The notes: generated from the sequence alone by a model not told the origin. A stretch of 39,974 bases of DNA from Acidimicrobiia bacterium (GCA_028376655.1 JAONAZ010000001.1:104784-144757), one strand, 5' to 3'. Counted from the first letter of the stretch, positions 9,585-18,482 are shown. Numbers and translations: made by a program.

Positions 9585-10664
9585 TTACGAACCCAGCCTT
9601 TCAATGTAGTTCTCACTATAATTTTCTAATTCCCAAAAGTCATTATATATATTACTTTTACCCTTTTCTAATACGTCTTTTTTAAAGTTACTAAAACCTT
9701 CAACCTTGGGAAAGTTTCCTGAGGTAATAATATTTAGGATTTGACTAAAAGTTTCAACATTTTTATTATTGTCGATCAGTAGTCTAAGAGGATATTCAAA
9801 TCTTTCATTTTTTGAAAATTTTATTTCCGGATTTCTGGCAATACGTGTTACTTCATCTTTTATTTCTGGAAGTGCGAATCTATTAATAATTGTTTTGCTA
9901 AATTCATCTAATACTTCTTCTGAATTTGATAGAAGTGTATACGCTAGTGCTAAGCTCTTGACTGCTTCCTCTCCAAACTCTCTTCCATCTTTATTTGAAA
10001 TAACTTCATCAATATATGTATGGTCATTAGCTAGTCCGTAATAGGCAAGTTGTAGGTGAAGTCCGTTTAGAAGCCAAAGTTTCTTATAAAACTCATTGTC
10101 ATAATTTCTATAAGAAACAATTTCTGACACATCTAATGGTTGTAACTCTGCTGTTTCATCCAAAATGATTGATCCATATGTTTCTACAACCACATCCAAG
10201 GTTTTTGTTGATTGAGGAGGAACAATTTTATCAACTACAGCATCGATAATTTTTAAATTCTCATTATAAGAATTAATTTCTGAGCTCGCACTACTAGATG
10301 CTCTGTACATATTTTCAAAGGCTACAAAGATTTGGTCTTTCTGATTTTCCAGTGTTGCGATTTTTTCGTAGACACCTTTTACAAATTTAGGCCCAACTGA
10401 AGTGGTGATAATGTCAGCATCAAGAAGTATTTTATTTAAGGTATCTGTATCATTTAATTCAACTGCGTTGACATCTTTGACTTTTTGTTCAGTTGTTCCC
10501 TCTATGCTTAGGGATTTAACAGTATATGAACCTTCATCATTAATTTGTTTTATGACATCCGTGTTTACATCAATAAAAGTTACTTGATAATTATTTGCTT
10601 GTAGTGTTGGAGCTATAAATCCACGTCCTATATTTCCAGCACCAAAGTGAACAGCTCGTTTCAT
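9585..10664 (-). CDS. mtlD: Mannitol-1-phosphate 5-dehydrogenase
   Basis: MKRAVHFGAGNIGRGFIAPTLQANNYQVTFIDVN; next to mannitol-type EIIA/B/C. Confidence 0.92.
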   Translation of the reverse strand: MKRAVHFGAGNIGRGFIAPTLQANNYQVTFIDVNTDVIKQINDEGSYTVKSLSIEGTTEQKVKDVNAVELNDTDTLNKILLDADIITTSVGPKFVKGVYEKIATLENQKDQIFVAFENMYRASSSASSEINSYNENLKIIDAVVDKIVPPQSTKTLDVVVETYGSIILDETAELQPLDVSEIVSYRNYDNEFYKKLWLLNGLHLQLAYYGLANDHTYIDEVISNKDGREFGEEAVKSLALAYTLLSNSEEVLDEFSKTIINRFALPEIKDEVTRIARNPEIKFSKNERFEYPLRLLIDNNKNVETFSQILNIITSGNFPKVEGFSNFKKDVLEKGKSNIYNDFWELENYSENYIERLGS

Positions 10665-11104
10665 AGACTCATGGATAAAAGATTAAAAATATTCTCTGTA
10701 GAAGTTTCTTCCCACAGTTTTTTAGCATCTTCCTCTTCTTCAATTGCATCAGCTAATGCAGATAATACACCCATGTGATCATCAGAGTTTGCTGCAATGC
10801 CAACGATAACATATGCTACTTCCTCATTCCACTGAACACCCTCAGGAACCTGCATAACGCTAATTCCCGTATGTTTTACATACTTTGAGCCTTCCGCCAT
10901 GCCATGAGGTATAGCTACACCATTGCCTATATATGTTGCAAATGATTGCGTTTCGAGTTTTTCGAGCATAGAGTCAATGTATTCTTTCTCAACATAACCA
11001 TTGTTAAAAAGAATTTCGCCAGCCATAATCGTGGCTTCTTCTTTTGATGAAAAAGATTGCTCAGTAAGTATAGATTCTTTAATTAAAACTTCATACTGGT
11101 TCAT
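10661..11104 (-). CDS. mtlF: PTS mannitol-type EIIA
   Basis: Phospho-His motif GNGVAIPHGMAEGSKYV; 147 aa; 4-nt overlap with mtlD. Confidence 0.9.
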   Translation of the reverse strand: MNQYEVLIKESILTEQSFSSKEEATIMAGEILFNNGYVEKEYIDSMLEKLETQSFATYIGNGVAIPHGMAEGSKYVKHTGISVMQVPEGVQWNEEVAYVIVGIAANSDDHMGVLSALADAIEEEEDAKKLWEETSTENIFNLLSMSL

Positions 11105-11421
11105 GAAGAAGAGATTTCATTACCCTCTGATAGATCTGAGATAAGCTTTTTTAATGACGGATCATTCATAAACATTGTAAATTGAACTATTACAGCATTT
11201 TCAGGTGCTGCAGCTTTTGCCGCTCCAGAGAGTCCAGTGTGACAAACGACTATATCTGAATCACTTGGTATCTGGGTTGCTGGAGCATGGACAATTTCTA
11301 CATCTAAGCCTGCTTTTTTTGCTTTTTTGATTAATCCATTTTTAACCATCAAACTTGAACCTGCCCCTGCTTCACATGCTAAGCATATTTTTTTTACTTC
11401 TGATGCTTGTATTGAATTCAT
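11101..11421 (-). CDS. PTS mannitol-type EIIB (separate protein)
   Basis: IIB P-loop cysteine KKICLACEAGAGSSLMVK. Start placed at ATG 11421, preceded by GGAGG; the ORF track start at 11463 is probably too early. Confidence 0.88.
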   Translation of the reverse strand: MNSIQASEVKKICLACEAGAGSSLMVKNGLIKKAKKAGLDVEIVHAPATQIPSDSDIVVCHTGLSGAAKAAAPENAVIVQFTMFMNDPSLKKLISDLSEGNEISSS

Positions 11422-11488
11422 TTTTCCTCCAAAAAAAATTGACCTGGGACTTTTACATCCCAAGCCAATTATAACTTAATAGTTTATG

Positions 11489-12550
11489 TTAAACAGTAGG
11501 TATATTGCTTTCGATAGTAGCTTCTACACCTGCGTCTGTTTCTTTGATTGGACGAGCTTTTAGTAAAATAACACCGACTACAGCAGATGCTGCTGTTGCG
11601 ATTGCTACTCCACCTAGAACTGCGAATGCCCCACCCTTTGGAAGCATTGCAATATATGCAAAGATACTTCCTGGTGATGGAGGTCCTACAAGGCCTGCTC
11701 CGGTTGCTACGAACCAAAGGTCAGCTGAAATTCCACCAGCCCACATTGCAATGATCATAATTGGATGACCAAGAACATATGGGAAATAGATTTCGTGAAT
11801 TCCTCCAAAGAAATGGATAATTATTGAGCCAGGAGCGGATTCTTTCCACATTCCTGTACCAGCAAACCAATATGCAAGTAACAAACCAAGACCTGGGCCT
11901 GGGTTAGTTTCTAGCAAAAAGTAAATTGATTGACCAGTTTCTGCTGACTCAGCTGCTCCAAGAGGTGTTAACACACCTTGGTTGACAGCATTGTTTAAGA
12001 ACAATACTTTTGCAACTTCAATAGGAATGTCAGCTAACGGAACTAGACCACTGTCTACTAACGCTGCTGCACCATTTCCTAATGCATTTGTTATTGCATC
12101 AAGTATTGGACTGATAATGTTAAAAGCTAAAACAGCTAGACCCCAACCCAAAATACCAAGTGAAAAGTTATCATATAACATTTCGAAACCTTCTGGTATA
12201 TTGTCTTGTAATCTACTATCTATTTGCTTAAGTATCCAAGCTGCTGCTGGACCAATGGCCATAGCACCTAAGAACTGTGGTGAAGACGTTGCAACAATTA
12301 TTGCTGTTGTAACGATAGCACCAATCACACCACCTCTATGACCATGAACCATTTTTCCACCTGTGTAACCTAACAGAAGCGGAAGAAGAGTAAGTATCAT
12401 AGGACCAACCATTGTTGACAATTCTTCATTTGGCAGCCAACCAGTTGGTATATAAAGTGCTGTAATCAAACCCCAAGCGATGAAAGCACCAATGTTCGGA
12501 ATAACCATTCCTGACATAGCACCGCCAACGCGTTGTATGGATTCTTTCAT
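11489..12550 (-). CDS. mtlA: PTS mannitol-type EIIC
   Basis: IQRVGGAMSGMVIPNIGAFIAWGLITALYIPTGWLPNEELSTMVGPMI, GGIHEIYFPYVL; AGGGGG ribosome-binding site upstream. Confidence 0.93.
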   Translation of the reverse strand: MKESIQRVGGAMSGMVIPNIGAFIAWGLITALYIPTGWLPNEELSTMVGPMILTLLPLLLGYTGGKMVHGHRGGVIGAIVTTAIIVATSSPQFLGAMAIGPAAAWILKQIDSRLQDNIPEGFEMLYDNFSLGILGWGLAVLAFNIISPILDAITNALGNGAAALVDSGLVPLADIPIEVAKVLFLNNAVNQGVLTPLGAAESAETGQSIYFLLETNPGPGLGLLLAYWFAGTGMWKESAPGSIIIHFFGGIHEIYFPYVLGHPIMIIAMWAGGISADLWFVATGAGLVGPPSPGSIFAYIAMLPKGGAFAVLGGVAIATAASAVVGVILLKARPIKETDAGVEATIESNIPTV

Positions 12551-12577
12551 ATTACAATCCCCCTAACGATCGTTTGT

Positions 12578-12590
12578 GTTGATTTTCAAC
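12578..12590. promoter_or_regulatory. Inverted repeat GTTGA-TTT-TCAAC, candidate operator of the mannitol operon
   Basis: Perfect 5-bp arms, 28 nt upstream of the mtlA start. On the minus strand it lies a few nt downstream of a -10-like TATACT. Confidence 0.4.
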
Positions 12591-12734
12591 TATCTAAGTA
12601 TAAAAGTACTTTTTGGTGTTTCACTTTGACTTTTGTTAACCTAAAATTAAGTATGTAACTAAATAAATCATTTACGGTCGTTTTTTATGTAATTATTAGT
12701 TAATAAAATATTAACATTAGAAAAAGAGGTTTTT

Positions 12735-13121
12735 TTGAAAAATGCTGCAATTTCATTGATTTTATTAGCTTTTTTAGCTTTATTGTCTCTTGGTGCAACA
12801 GGTTCTTTAGTTACAGGGACTTCTGGAGTATTTAATAAAGTCCAAGGTGAAGTTTTTCAAGAAACTTCTAGTGAAGTTATCCTAGAAGATAATAAATTAT
12901 TCATATCTATAAACAAAAAAGAGAAAGAGAACTCAGAAAAAGCAGTTATTGATTGTTTAAATTTTTACTCTGCAAAATATCCTGAACTTACAGAGTACAC
13001 CTGTGATTTAGTAGTCAGAACAAATATTATTATTGACAATAGTTGTAATTACCTTACTGGAGTGCTGGTTAAAAAAGATTCTGAAGAGTCAATAACTTTA
13101 GATTACAACAGCAGCTGTTAG
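12735..13121 (+). CDS. Exported protein of unknown function (TTG start)
   Basis: N-terminal hydrophobic segment MKNAAISLILLAFLALLSLGATGSLV; start is TTG preceded by AGAGGT; contains several Cys. Confidence 0.6.
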   Translation: MKNAAISLILLAFLALLSLGATGSLVTGTSGVFNKVQGEVFQETSSEVILEDNKLFISINKKEKENSEKAVIDCLNFYSAKYPELTEYTCDLVVRTNIIIDNSCNYLTGVLVKKDSEESITLDYNSSC

Positions 13122-13390
13122 TCAAATAGTGAACCAAGTAGACTGTCACCTTCAACCTCTATCTCCGCAAGCGTCTCTCCAACATTAACCATTGAGCCTT
13201 CTTCGGTGTTAAGTTTTATTATTTTCCCATCATAAGGACTGTCCAGATCCATATCTACTTTATCTGTAGCGATCTCAGCTATAACATCACCTTTTTTTAC
13301 TTCATCTCCCACACTTACTTTCCAGGTTAAAAGCTCTGCTTCTGTCATTTGATCAGACATTGCAGGTAAAATAATATTTTCATTACTCAT
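13118..13390 (-). CDS. Stand-alone biotinyl/lipoyl-domain carrier protein
   Basis: Lipoyl domain IILPAMSDQMTEAELLTWKVSVGDEVKKGDVIAEIATDKVDMDLDSPYDGKI; 90 aa with no E2 catalytic domain; overlaps E1 beta by 8 nt. Confidence 0.9.
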   Translation of the reverse strand: MSNENIILPAMSDQMTEAELLTWKVSVGDEVKKGDVIAEIATDKVDMDLDSPYDGKIIKLNTEEGSMVNVGETLAEIEVEGDSLLGSLFD

Positions 13391-14375
13391 TATCGATCAT
13401 CTCCTTTATTTTTATTACAATATCCTCTTCCTGAGGAATTACTGTTGTCTCTAAATGTTTAGCGGAAGGCATGGGACTATGTAAACCTGCCAAAAGTTTT
13501 GGTGGTTTTTTCAAAGAATTAAATGCACGAGAGGAAACTACTTCTGAAATTAAAGTTGTACCGATAGAACTGCTGCCTGGTGCCTCTTGGCACATTAAAA
13601 GTTTATGAGTTTTTTCCACAGAAGTGATTACTGTTTCCGTATCGAGTGGTGAAAGTGTTAACAAGTCAATTACTTCTATAGAGTAGTCCTTAAGAGAGTC
13701 ATCTTTAACGGCATTCAAAACTGTATTTACCATATTTGAGTATGAGGCAATTGTGATATCACTTCCCTCCAGAACAACTTTTGAGTTTCCGAGTATAGAG
13801 GAATCTTTGGGTAGGGGTCCAAGTGTGACTTCAGATTTCAGTTTATAAATTAACTTATGTTCCATGAAAATTATCGGATTAGGATCAACGAATGAAGCAA
13901 GAAGCAAATCATATGCATTTTGTGGATTTGATGGGGTCACTACTTTTAAACCAGGTACGTGACAAAACCATGATTCCAGAGATTGACTATGTTGAGCGGC
14001 GGCACCCGTTCCGGCCCCACTTGCTCCTCTAACAATCATCGGAACGTTAACTGCACCCCCATACATAAAATGTAATTTTGCAGCTTGATTAACAATTGGA
14101 TCCATCGCATTAACAATGAAATCGCTAAATTGCATTTCGACAATTGGTTTTGAACCTGTAATTGCTGCACCTACAGCTAACCCAGCTATTACATCTTCTG
14201 AAATTGGTGTATCTTTTATTCTCTCTTCACCGTATTTTTCTAATAATCCATCAGTAACACCAAATGCTCCTCCATATACGCCAATATCTTCACCTGCAAT
14301 GAACGTGGTGTTGTTGCTATCAAGACACAATGAAAGTGCCTCTTTTATTGCTTGGCCAGTCGTCATTTCAGGCAT
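13383..14375 (-). CDS. 2-oxoacid/acetoin dehydrogenase-type E1 beta subunit
   Basis: GQAIKEALSLCLDSNNTTFIAGEDIGVYGGAFGVTDGLLEKYGEERIKDTPISEDVIAGLAVGAA; MVRGASGAGTGAAAQHSQSLESWFCHVPGLKVVTPS. Confidence 0.92.
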   Translation of the reverse strand: MPEMTTGQAIKEALSLCLDSNNTTFIAGEDIGVYGGAFGVTDGLLEKYGEERIKDTPISEDVIAGLAVGAAITGSKPIVEMQFSDFIVNAMDPIVNQAAKLHFMYGGAVNVPMIVRGASGAGTGAAAQHSQSLESWFCHVPGLKVVTPSNPQNAYDLLLASFVDPNPIIFMEHKLIYKLKSEVTLGPLPKDSSILGNSKVVLEGSDITIASYSNMVNTVLNAVKDDSLKDYSIEVIDLLTLSPLDTETVITSVEKTHKLLMCQEAPGSSSIGTTLISEVVSSRAFNSLKKPPKLLAGLHSPMPSAKHLETTVIPQEEDIVIKIKEMIDNE

Positions 14376-15321
14376 AAGAGTCTTCCTCCAGGTTGGTTTT
14401 AGGACTTTCAGGAGACTGAAGTGCTTTTTTTACAGAGTCTCTAATTACTTCTCTTACCTCTGATTCAATCTCTTTTAATGTCTCTATTTCTACACCTTCT
14501 TCTGTTAGCTTTCCGATAAATCGTTTTAAAGGATCTTTTTCCTCTTTCCAAAATTCAATTTCCTCTGATGTCCTATAAAGGTTACGGTCAGACTTCGAAT
14601 GCCCTCTGTATCTGTATGTCACAGATTCAATAAACATAGGTTTTCCAGAACTTTTTATCGTTTCTTTAAATTCTAAAACTGAATTGTAGACCTCTTCTAC
14701 ATTGTTTCCATCAATAGAAATACTTTTGATACCATAGGACTCGGCTCTTTGAGCTATAGATCCACCGGCAACAGCATTCTCTGATGCCATGGACATGCCA
14801 TACTGGTTATTCTCACAAACAAATAGAACAGGTAAGTCCCATAAAGATGCCAGGTTTAATGCTTCATGAAAAGATCCTTCGTTAACCGCTCCATCGCCAA
14901 AAAAACAAAGAACAATATTATCTTGTTTTTGTATCTTGAGTGATAAAGCTGCGCCGACAGAAATTGTTAAACTTCCGGCTACAATTCCATTTGCTCCTAA
15001 ATTTCCATTCGATAGATCTGCAATATGCATAGACCCGCCTCTTCCACGACAGTAGCCGTCTTCTCTTCCAAGTAATTCGGCAAACATTTTATAGGGGTCT
15101 GCACCTTTTGCTAAACAGTGACCATGTCCTCGATGCGTTGAAGTAATTAAATCTTCTCTCTCTAGAGCAAGGCAAGCACCGGTTGCCGTAGCTTCCTGGC
15201 CAATAGATAAATGCATTGTCCCGTGTAATAGACCTCTAGAGAACATTTCTTCTAAAGCTTCTTCAAATAAACGTATTAGAAGCATCATTCTATAAAGTTC
15301 TAATTTATTTTCTTTATTCAC
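14368..15321 (-). CDS. TPP-dependent E1 alpha subunit, acetoin-dehydrogenase-like
   Basis: STHRGHGHCLAKGADPYKM, GRGGSMHIADLSNGNLGANGIVAGS, TPP motif GDGAVNEGSFHEALNLASLWDLPVLFVCENN. Confidence 0.92.
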   Translation of the reverse strand: MNKENKLELYRMMLLIRLFEEALEEMFSRGLLHGTMHLSIGQEATATGACLALEREDLITSTHRGHGHCLAKGADPYKMFAELLGREDGYCRGRGGSMHIADLSNGNLGANGIVAGSLTISVGAALSLKIQKQDNIVLCFFGDGAVNEGSFHEALNLASLWDLPVLFVCENNQYGMSMASENAVAGGSIAQRAESYGIKSISIDGNNVEEVYNSVLEFKETIKSSGKPMFIESVTYRYRGHSKSDRNLYRTSEEIEFWKEEKDPLKRFIGKLTEEGVEIETLKEIESEVREVIRDSVKKALQSPESPKTNLEEDSYA

Positions 15322-15332
15322 ATGAACCTTTT

Positions 15333-16583
15333 TTAATTATTTTGTTTATTACGTAATTTATTTATTAAATTATCTGGTAACTCGATAGAGTCTCTTGGAA
15401 TTGGCTCACCTTGTTTTATTTCACCAACTACTGTTGCTCCTTCAACTAAACCAAGAGGAGCTAATCCTTCAGTTTCGGAATAAGGATAAGCAACCCCGTA
15501 AGAAGAGAAGCCTCCAATACCATCAATCTTATCTCCTGGTTTCAAATCTTTTTTTGCATGGCCTATGACTTCTGATATCCATGTTGTTGGCTGGAGTCCA
15601 GCTTCATTATTTATTATTGCCATTCCTACACTACGAGGAGCCTCAACAGAGGCAAGGTGATAGGGCCTGTAGAGAGTGTAATAAGGCCCCTCTCCCATTG
15701 AGAGATACTCCATCTCTTCTATAATTGTTGGGTTGTCAGTTGTGACAATTGAAAAAACACCTGGCGCTGGTCCGAAGGCGAAGTCAACTCTTCCTGATTC
15801 TTTTAAAACCCCTCCATCTGATTCGGGTATCAAATTTTTGTTTAGTTCTGAAACTTCACTGATAGGACCGTTCATTCCTACTTTATCCAAAGGCATTCCT
15901 ATACCATTTGATAGAGCTGTCATCTCAATCATAGTTTTACTTCCATCTACAAAGCTTGCAAGCATTTTTGGATTCATATTTTTCTGCATAGCTCTATCTT
16001 TTAAAGATTCGGGTGTAGCAGTTTGATCTAATGGATTATTCTTACCCTTCCCAATACATACCACTTCAAAGCCTATATCAACAGAGAAGTCGTATAGCTC
16101 TTTACAAGCAACAGGCTCATCACCATTTGCAACACTATAAACAATTCCTTTTTCTTTTGCTTGTTCGGCAAGGTAAAGTCCAATTGTTATATCAGTTTCA
16201 ACATTTAACATTAAAATATGCTTTCCAGCCTCTATACAACTTGAAGCAACCTCAGCACCTACCCAAGGAACACCTGTAGCTTCAAAAACAATGTCTATAG
16301 GGAGTTCTGCCAGGTCTTTTGCATTGCTTACAATTCCACCATGACCATTTGAGATGGAGGTGCTTGCATCTTTATCGTGACCAATACTTGTCATTCCAGC
16401 AAGACGTAAGGCATTTTCTGCCCTTTTTTGATCTATGTCTGCACAAGCAACTAATTCCATGCCAGGTATACGACCAATTTGCGCAGCTAACCCAGAACCC
16501 ATTTGCCCGGCACCTGCAAGTCCAATACGAACAGGTCTACCAAGTTCTTTTTGTCTCTTAATAAGTTCTTTTGTAAAATTCAT
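15333..16583 (-). CDS. COG4091-family oxidoreductase (homoserine-dehydrogenase-like, C-terminal SAF domain); family includes DRL/DXR-II
   Basis: Rossmann motif VRIGLAGAGQMGSGLAAQI; IDIVFEATGVPWVGAE; VGKGKNNPLD-like segment CIGKGKNNPLDQTATPE; FVDGSKTMIEM; C-terminal SAF-like AKKDLKPGDKIDGIGGF. Confidence 0.82.
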   Translation of the reverse strand: MNFTKELIKRQKELGRPVRIGLAGAGQMGSGLAAQIGRIPGMELVACADIDQKRAENALRLAGMTSIGHDKDASTSISNGHGGIVSNAKDLAELPIDIVFEATGVPWVGAEVASSCIEAGKHILMLNVETDITIGLYLAEQAKEKGIVYSVANGDEPVACKELYDFSVDIGFEVVCIGKGKNNPLDQTATPESLKDRAMQKNMNPKMLASFVDGSKTMIEMTALSNGIGMPLDKVGMNGPISEVSELNKNLIPESDGGVLKESGRVDFAFGPAPGVFSIVTTDNPTIIEEMEYLSMGEGPYYTLYRPYHLASVEAPRSVGMAIINNEAGLQPTTWISEVIGHAKKDLKPGDKIDGIGGFSSYGVAYPYSETEGLAPLGLVEGATVVGEIKQGEPIPRDSIELPDNLINKLRNKQNN

Positions 16584-16940
16584 TTAATTAATCTCTATCC
16601 TGTCATCTATTTTTATTTCAGGTACATTTGTATAGCTACAGCTAACATCACCTGGTAATGCTGCTTCTGTTGCTGAGTCCAACTTTAAAACAAGGTGTCC
16701 TAAATTAACAAAATTTTCATTTGCTACAGGTCCAACAGCTGTAACTATTAGTTCTTCACCAGATAAATTTATTTTTGTTCCAACCACAATTTCTCCAACT
16801 ACCTCTTTTAGTTCATGAACGACGGCTACATCTTGAAGTTCTTCAGGAGCATTATCTCCAAAAAAGACAACAATTCCCTCTTCTAAAAATAAGTGTGCTT
16901 GATCACCAATTTTTACTATTTTTGAAGAGTATACGACCAC
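16584..16940 (-). CDS. srlB: PTS glucitol/sorbitol-type EIIA
   Basis: 118 aa; small beta-rich SrlB-like protein (ILVTAVGPVANENFVNLGHLVLKLDSATEAALPGDV); directly downstream of the SrlE-like IIB domain. Confidence 0.82.
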   Translation of the reverse strand: MVVYSSKIVKIGDQAHLFLEEGIVVFFGDNAPEELQDVAVVHELKEVVGEIVVGTKINLSGEELIVTAVGPVANENFVNLGHLVLKLDSATEAALPGDVSCSYTNVPEIKIDDRIEIN

Positions 16941-17317
16941 TATATTTCAGTAATCTGCTCTTCTGATACTCCTGAAACAAAGTTTTCTTCTCTTATGAAT
17001 TGAGCTAATGGGCCAGCAGGTGAAGTATCGTGAATATCTATAGTTGGGACACCTTTCATTGGATAAACCCCAATTCTTGCAGTCCCTCCACAATCAATTA
17101 CAGCACATGCCATTGCTTTAAAACCACCTTCAGGGGATGATTTGAAGCCATCAAAAGCTTCTGCACCTGTCATGTCAGCAATTTTTTGAGCTACTGGATG
17201 AATGCCTCCACCGGTGATACAAACTACATATTTTCTCTCATCTGTAGGTTTAACCTCTAAAGGTCCTCCCCAGCCACCTCTGCCTCTTTCAATTTTTACT
17301 TTTTTATATTCTGCCAT
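16940..17317 (-). CDS. srlE: PTS glucitol/sorbitol-type EIIB (SrlE N-terminal domain as a separate protein)
   Basis: SrlE N-terminal pattern KVKIERGRGGWGGPLEVKPTDERKYVVCITGGGIHPVAQKIADMTGAEAFDGFKSS. Confidence 0.87.
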   Translation of the reverse strand: MAEYKKVKIERGRGGWGGPLEVKPTDERKYVVCITGGGIHPVAQKIADMTGAEAFDGFKSSPEGGFKAMACAVIDCGGTARIGVYPMKGVPTIDIHDTSPAGPLAQFIREENFVSGVSEEQITEI

Positions 17318-17337
17318 TTTTACTCCTTAAATTATCT

Positions 17338-17367
17338 GTGACGCTCTGGTTTTACACAAAGCGCCAC
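17338..17367 (-). other. Intercistronic hairpin between the split srlE cistrons
   Basis: Minus-strand RNA 5'-GUGGCGCU-N14-AGCGUCAC-3', 8-bp stem including one G-U; in the only sizeable gap (77 nt) of an otherwise overlapping operon. Confidence 0.45.
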
Positions 17368-17394
17368 AAAAAATATAATTGTTGTCTTAGAAGT

Positions 17395-17919
17395 TTACAA
17401 TCCTAATGCAAACAAATAACCAACAACAACTGAAATGGGTCCAGTAATCATTCTACTTGTTAGAACGGCTGGTACACCAATCTCTACTGTTTCCGGCTCC
17501 GCCTCACCTAATGCGAGACCAACTGGAACGAAGTCACAACCAACTTGTGGGTTGATTGCAAACAATGCCGGTAGTGCCATAGAAACATCAATATTTCCAC
17601 GTCCAATCTCAGTTCCAACTAGTACACCAACTATTTGAGCTATTACGGCTCCTGGTCCTAGTAATGGAGACAAGAAAGGAATTGAACATACAATACAGAC
17701 AATCATCAAGCCAGTTAAGCTAGATGCGAATCCTTTAATTCCTTCAGCTATGAAATCGCCAACTCCTGTTGAAAGGATTAATCCAATTACACCGGCAACG
17801 AATGCCATGAATGGAATTATTGTTTGGATACATAACTGTACAGCATCACGACCCGCTTGAAATAATTTTCCAACTACTCCACCAACGGACCTACCTATTT
17901 TTTCGATCATACTTTGCAT
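17395..17919 (-). CDS. srlE: PTS glucitol/sorbitol-type EIIC2 (SrlE C-terminal domain as a separate protein)
   Basis: Membrane segments and conserved SrlE C-terminal motif NPQVGCDFVPVGLALGEAEPETVEIGVPAVLTSRMITGP. Confidence 0.87.
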   Translation of the reverse strand: MQSMIEKIGRSVGGVVGKLFQAGRDAVQLCIQTIIPFMAFVAGVIGLILSTGVGDFIAEGIKGFASSLTGLMIVCIVCSIPFLSPLLGPGAVIAQIVGVLVGTEIGRGNIDVSMALPALFAINPQVGCDFVPVGLALGEAEPETVEIGVPAVLTSRMITGPISVVVGYLFALGL

Positions 17920-18461
17920 TATTCAGCACCGGCCTTTCTTGATGACATTATTGAATAGATGATATCTGTTGTGACACCTCTAATCAAAATAACAACAAGC
18001 CCAGCAAGTAAGTATCTTACTGCTAACGGCGTTACTAATTCTGGAGCTGCAATCTCAACTCCAGCTGCGATTCCCAACCATACGAATAACTCTCCACCAT
18101 TTGCATGTGGAAAGATTCCTGTAATTGGATGAACAAAACTAACAGCAGCATCGTAAAATGCTGGTTTGTTTTTTTCTGGTAAGAATGTTCCGAATGTATA
18201 GCAAACTGGGTTTGTCAGCATAAACACAGCTACAAACGGTAGCAATGTATATCGAACCGGAACGTACATCCAGCCCTCCTGAGCAGCCCACTTGGCAAAG
18301 TTTTCAACCTTATCTTCACCAATGAATTTGACTAATGCATTTACTGCAGTCAAAAACACTACTATCAACGGGATAATACCAGTAGTCAAGCTAACAAATA
18401 CATCTGCTGATGTTCTAAAAACACCAATAAATGCATCGGCCATACTAACTAACGTGTCCAT
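17919..18461 (-). CDS. srlA: PTS glucitol/sorbitol-type EIIC1
   Basis: SrlA-like: VNALVKFIGEDKVENFAKWAAQ, YTLLPFVAVFMLTNPVCYTFGTFLPEKNKPAFYDAAVSFVHPITGIFPHANGGELFVWLGIAAG. Confidence 0.9.
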   Translation of the reverse strand: MDTLVSMADAFIGVFRTSADVFVSLTTGIIPLIVVFLTAVNALVKFIGEDKVENFAKWAAQEGWMYVPVRYTLLPFVAVFMLTNPVCYTFGTFLPEKNKPAFYDAAVSFVHPITGIFPHANGGELFVWLGIAAGVEIAAPELVTPLAVRYLLAGLVVILIRGVTTDIIYSIMSSRKAGAE

Positions 18462-18482
18462 TTTTCCCCCTTCTTTTTATTT

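Noticed and set aside
11505-12341. Plus-strand ORFs (87 and 119 aa) and minus-strand 77-aa ORF within mtlA
   Set aside because: Shadow ORFs of the EIIC gene; low-complexity antisense-like composition.
12551-12734. tRNA (including tRNA-Sec) in the larger intergenic gaps (also 18870-19014)
   Set aside because: No cloverleaf arms or CCA-like end seen by eye; a covariance-model search would be needed to be certain.
13118-13390. Frameshifted full-length E2 acyltransferase
   Set aside because: Downstream sequence (12735-13121) reads as a convergent exported protein and no CAT-domain motifs appear in any supplied frame.
16031-16561. Plus-strand ORFs rich in Gln/His/Leu antisense to the COG4091 gene
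   Set aside because: QYIPLQSLYQQ-type sequence is a reverse-complement artefact of the sense gene.
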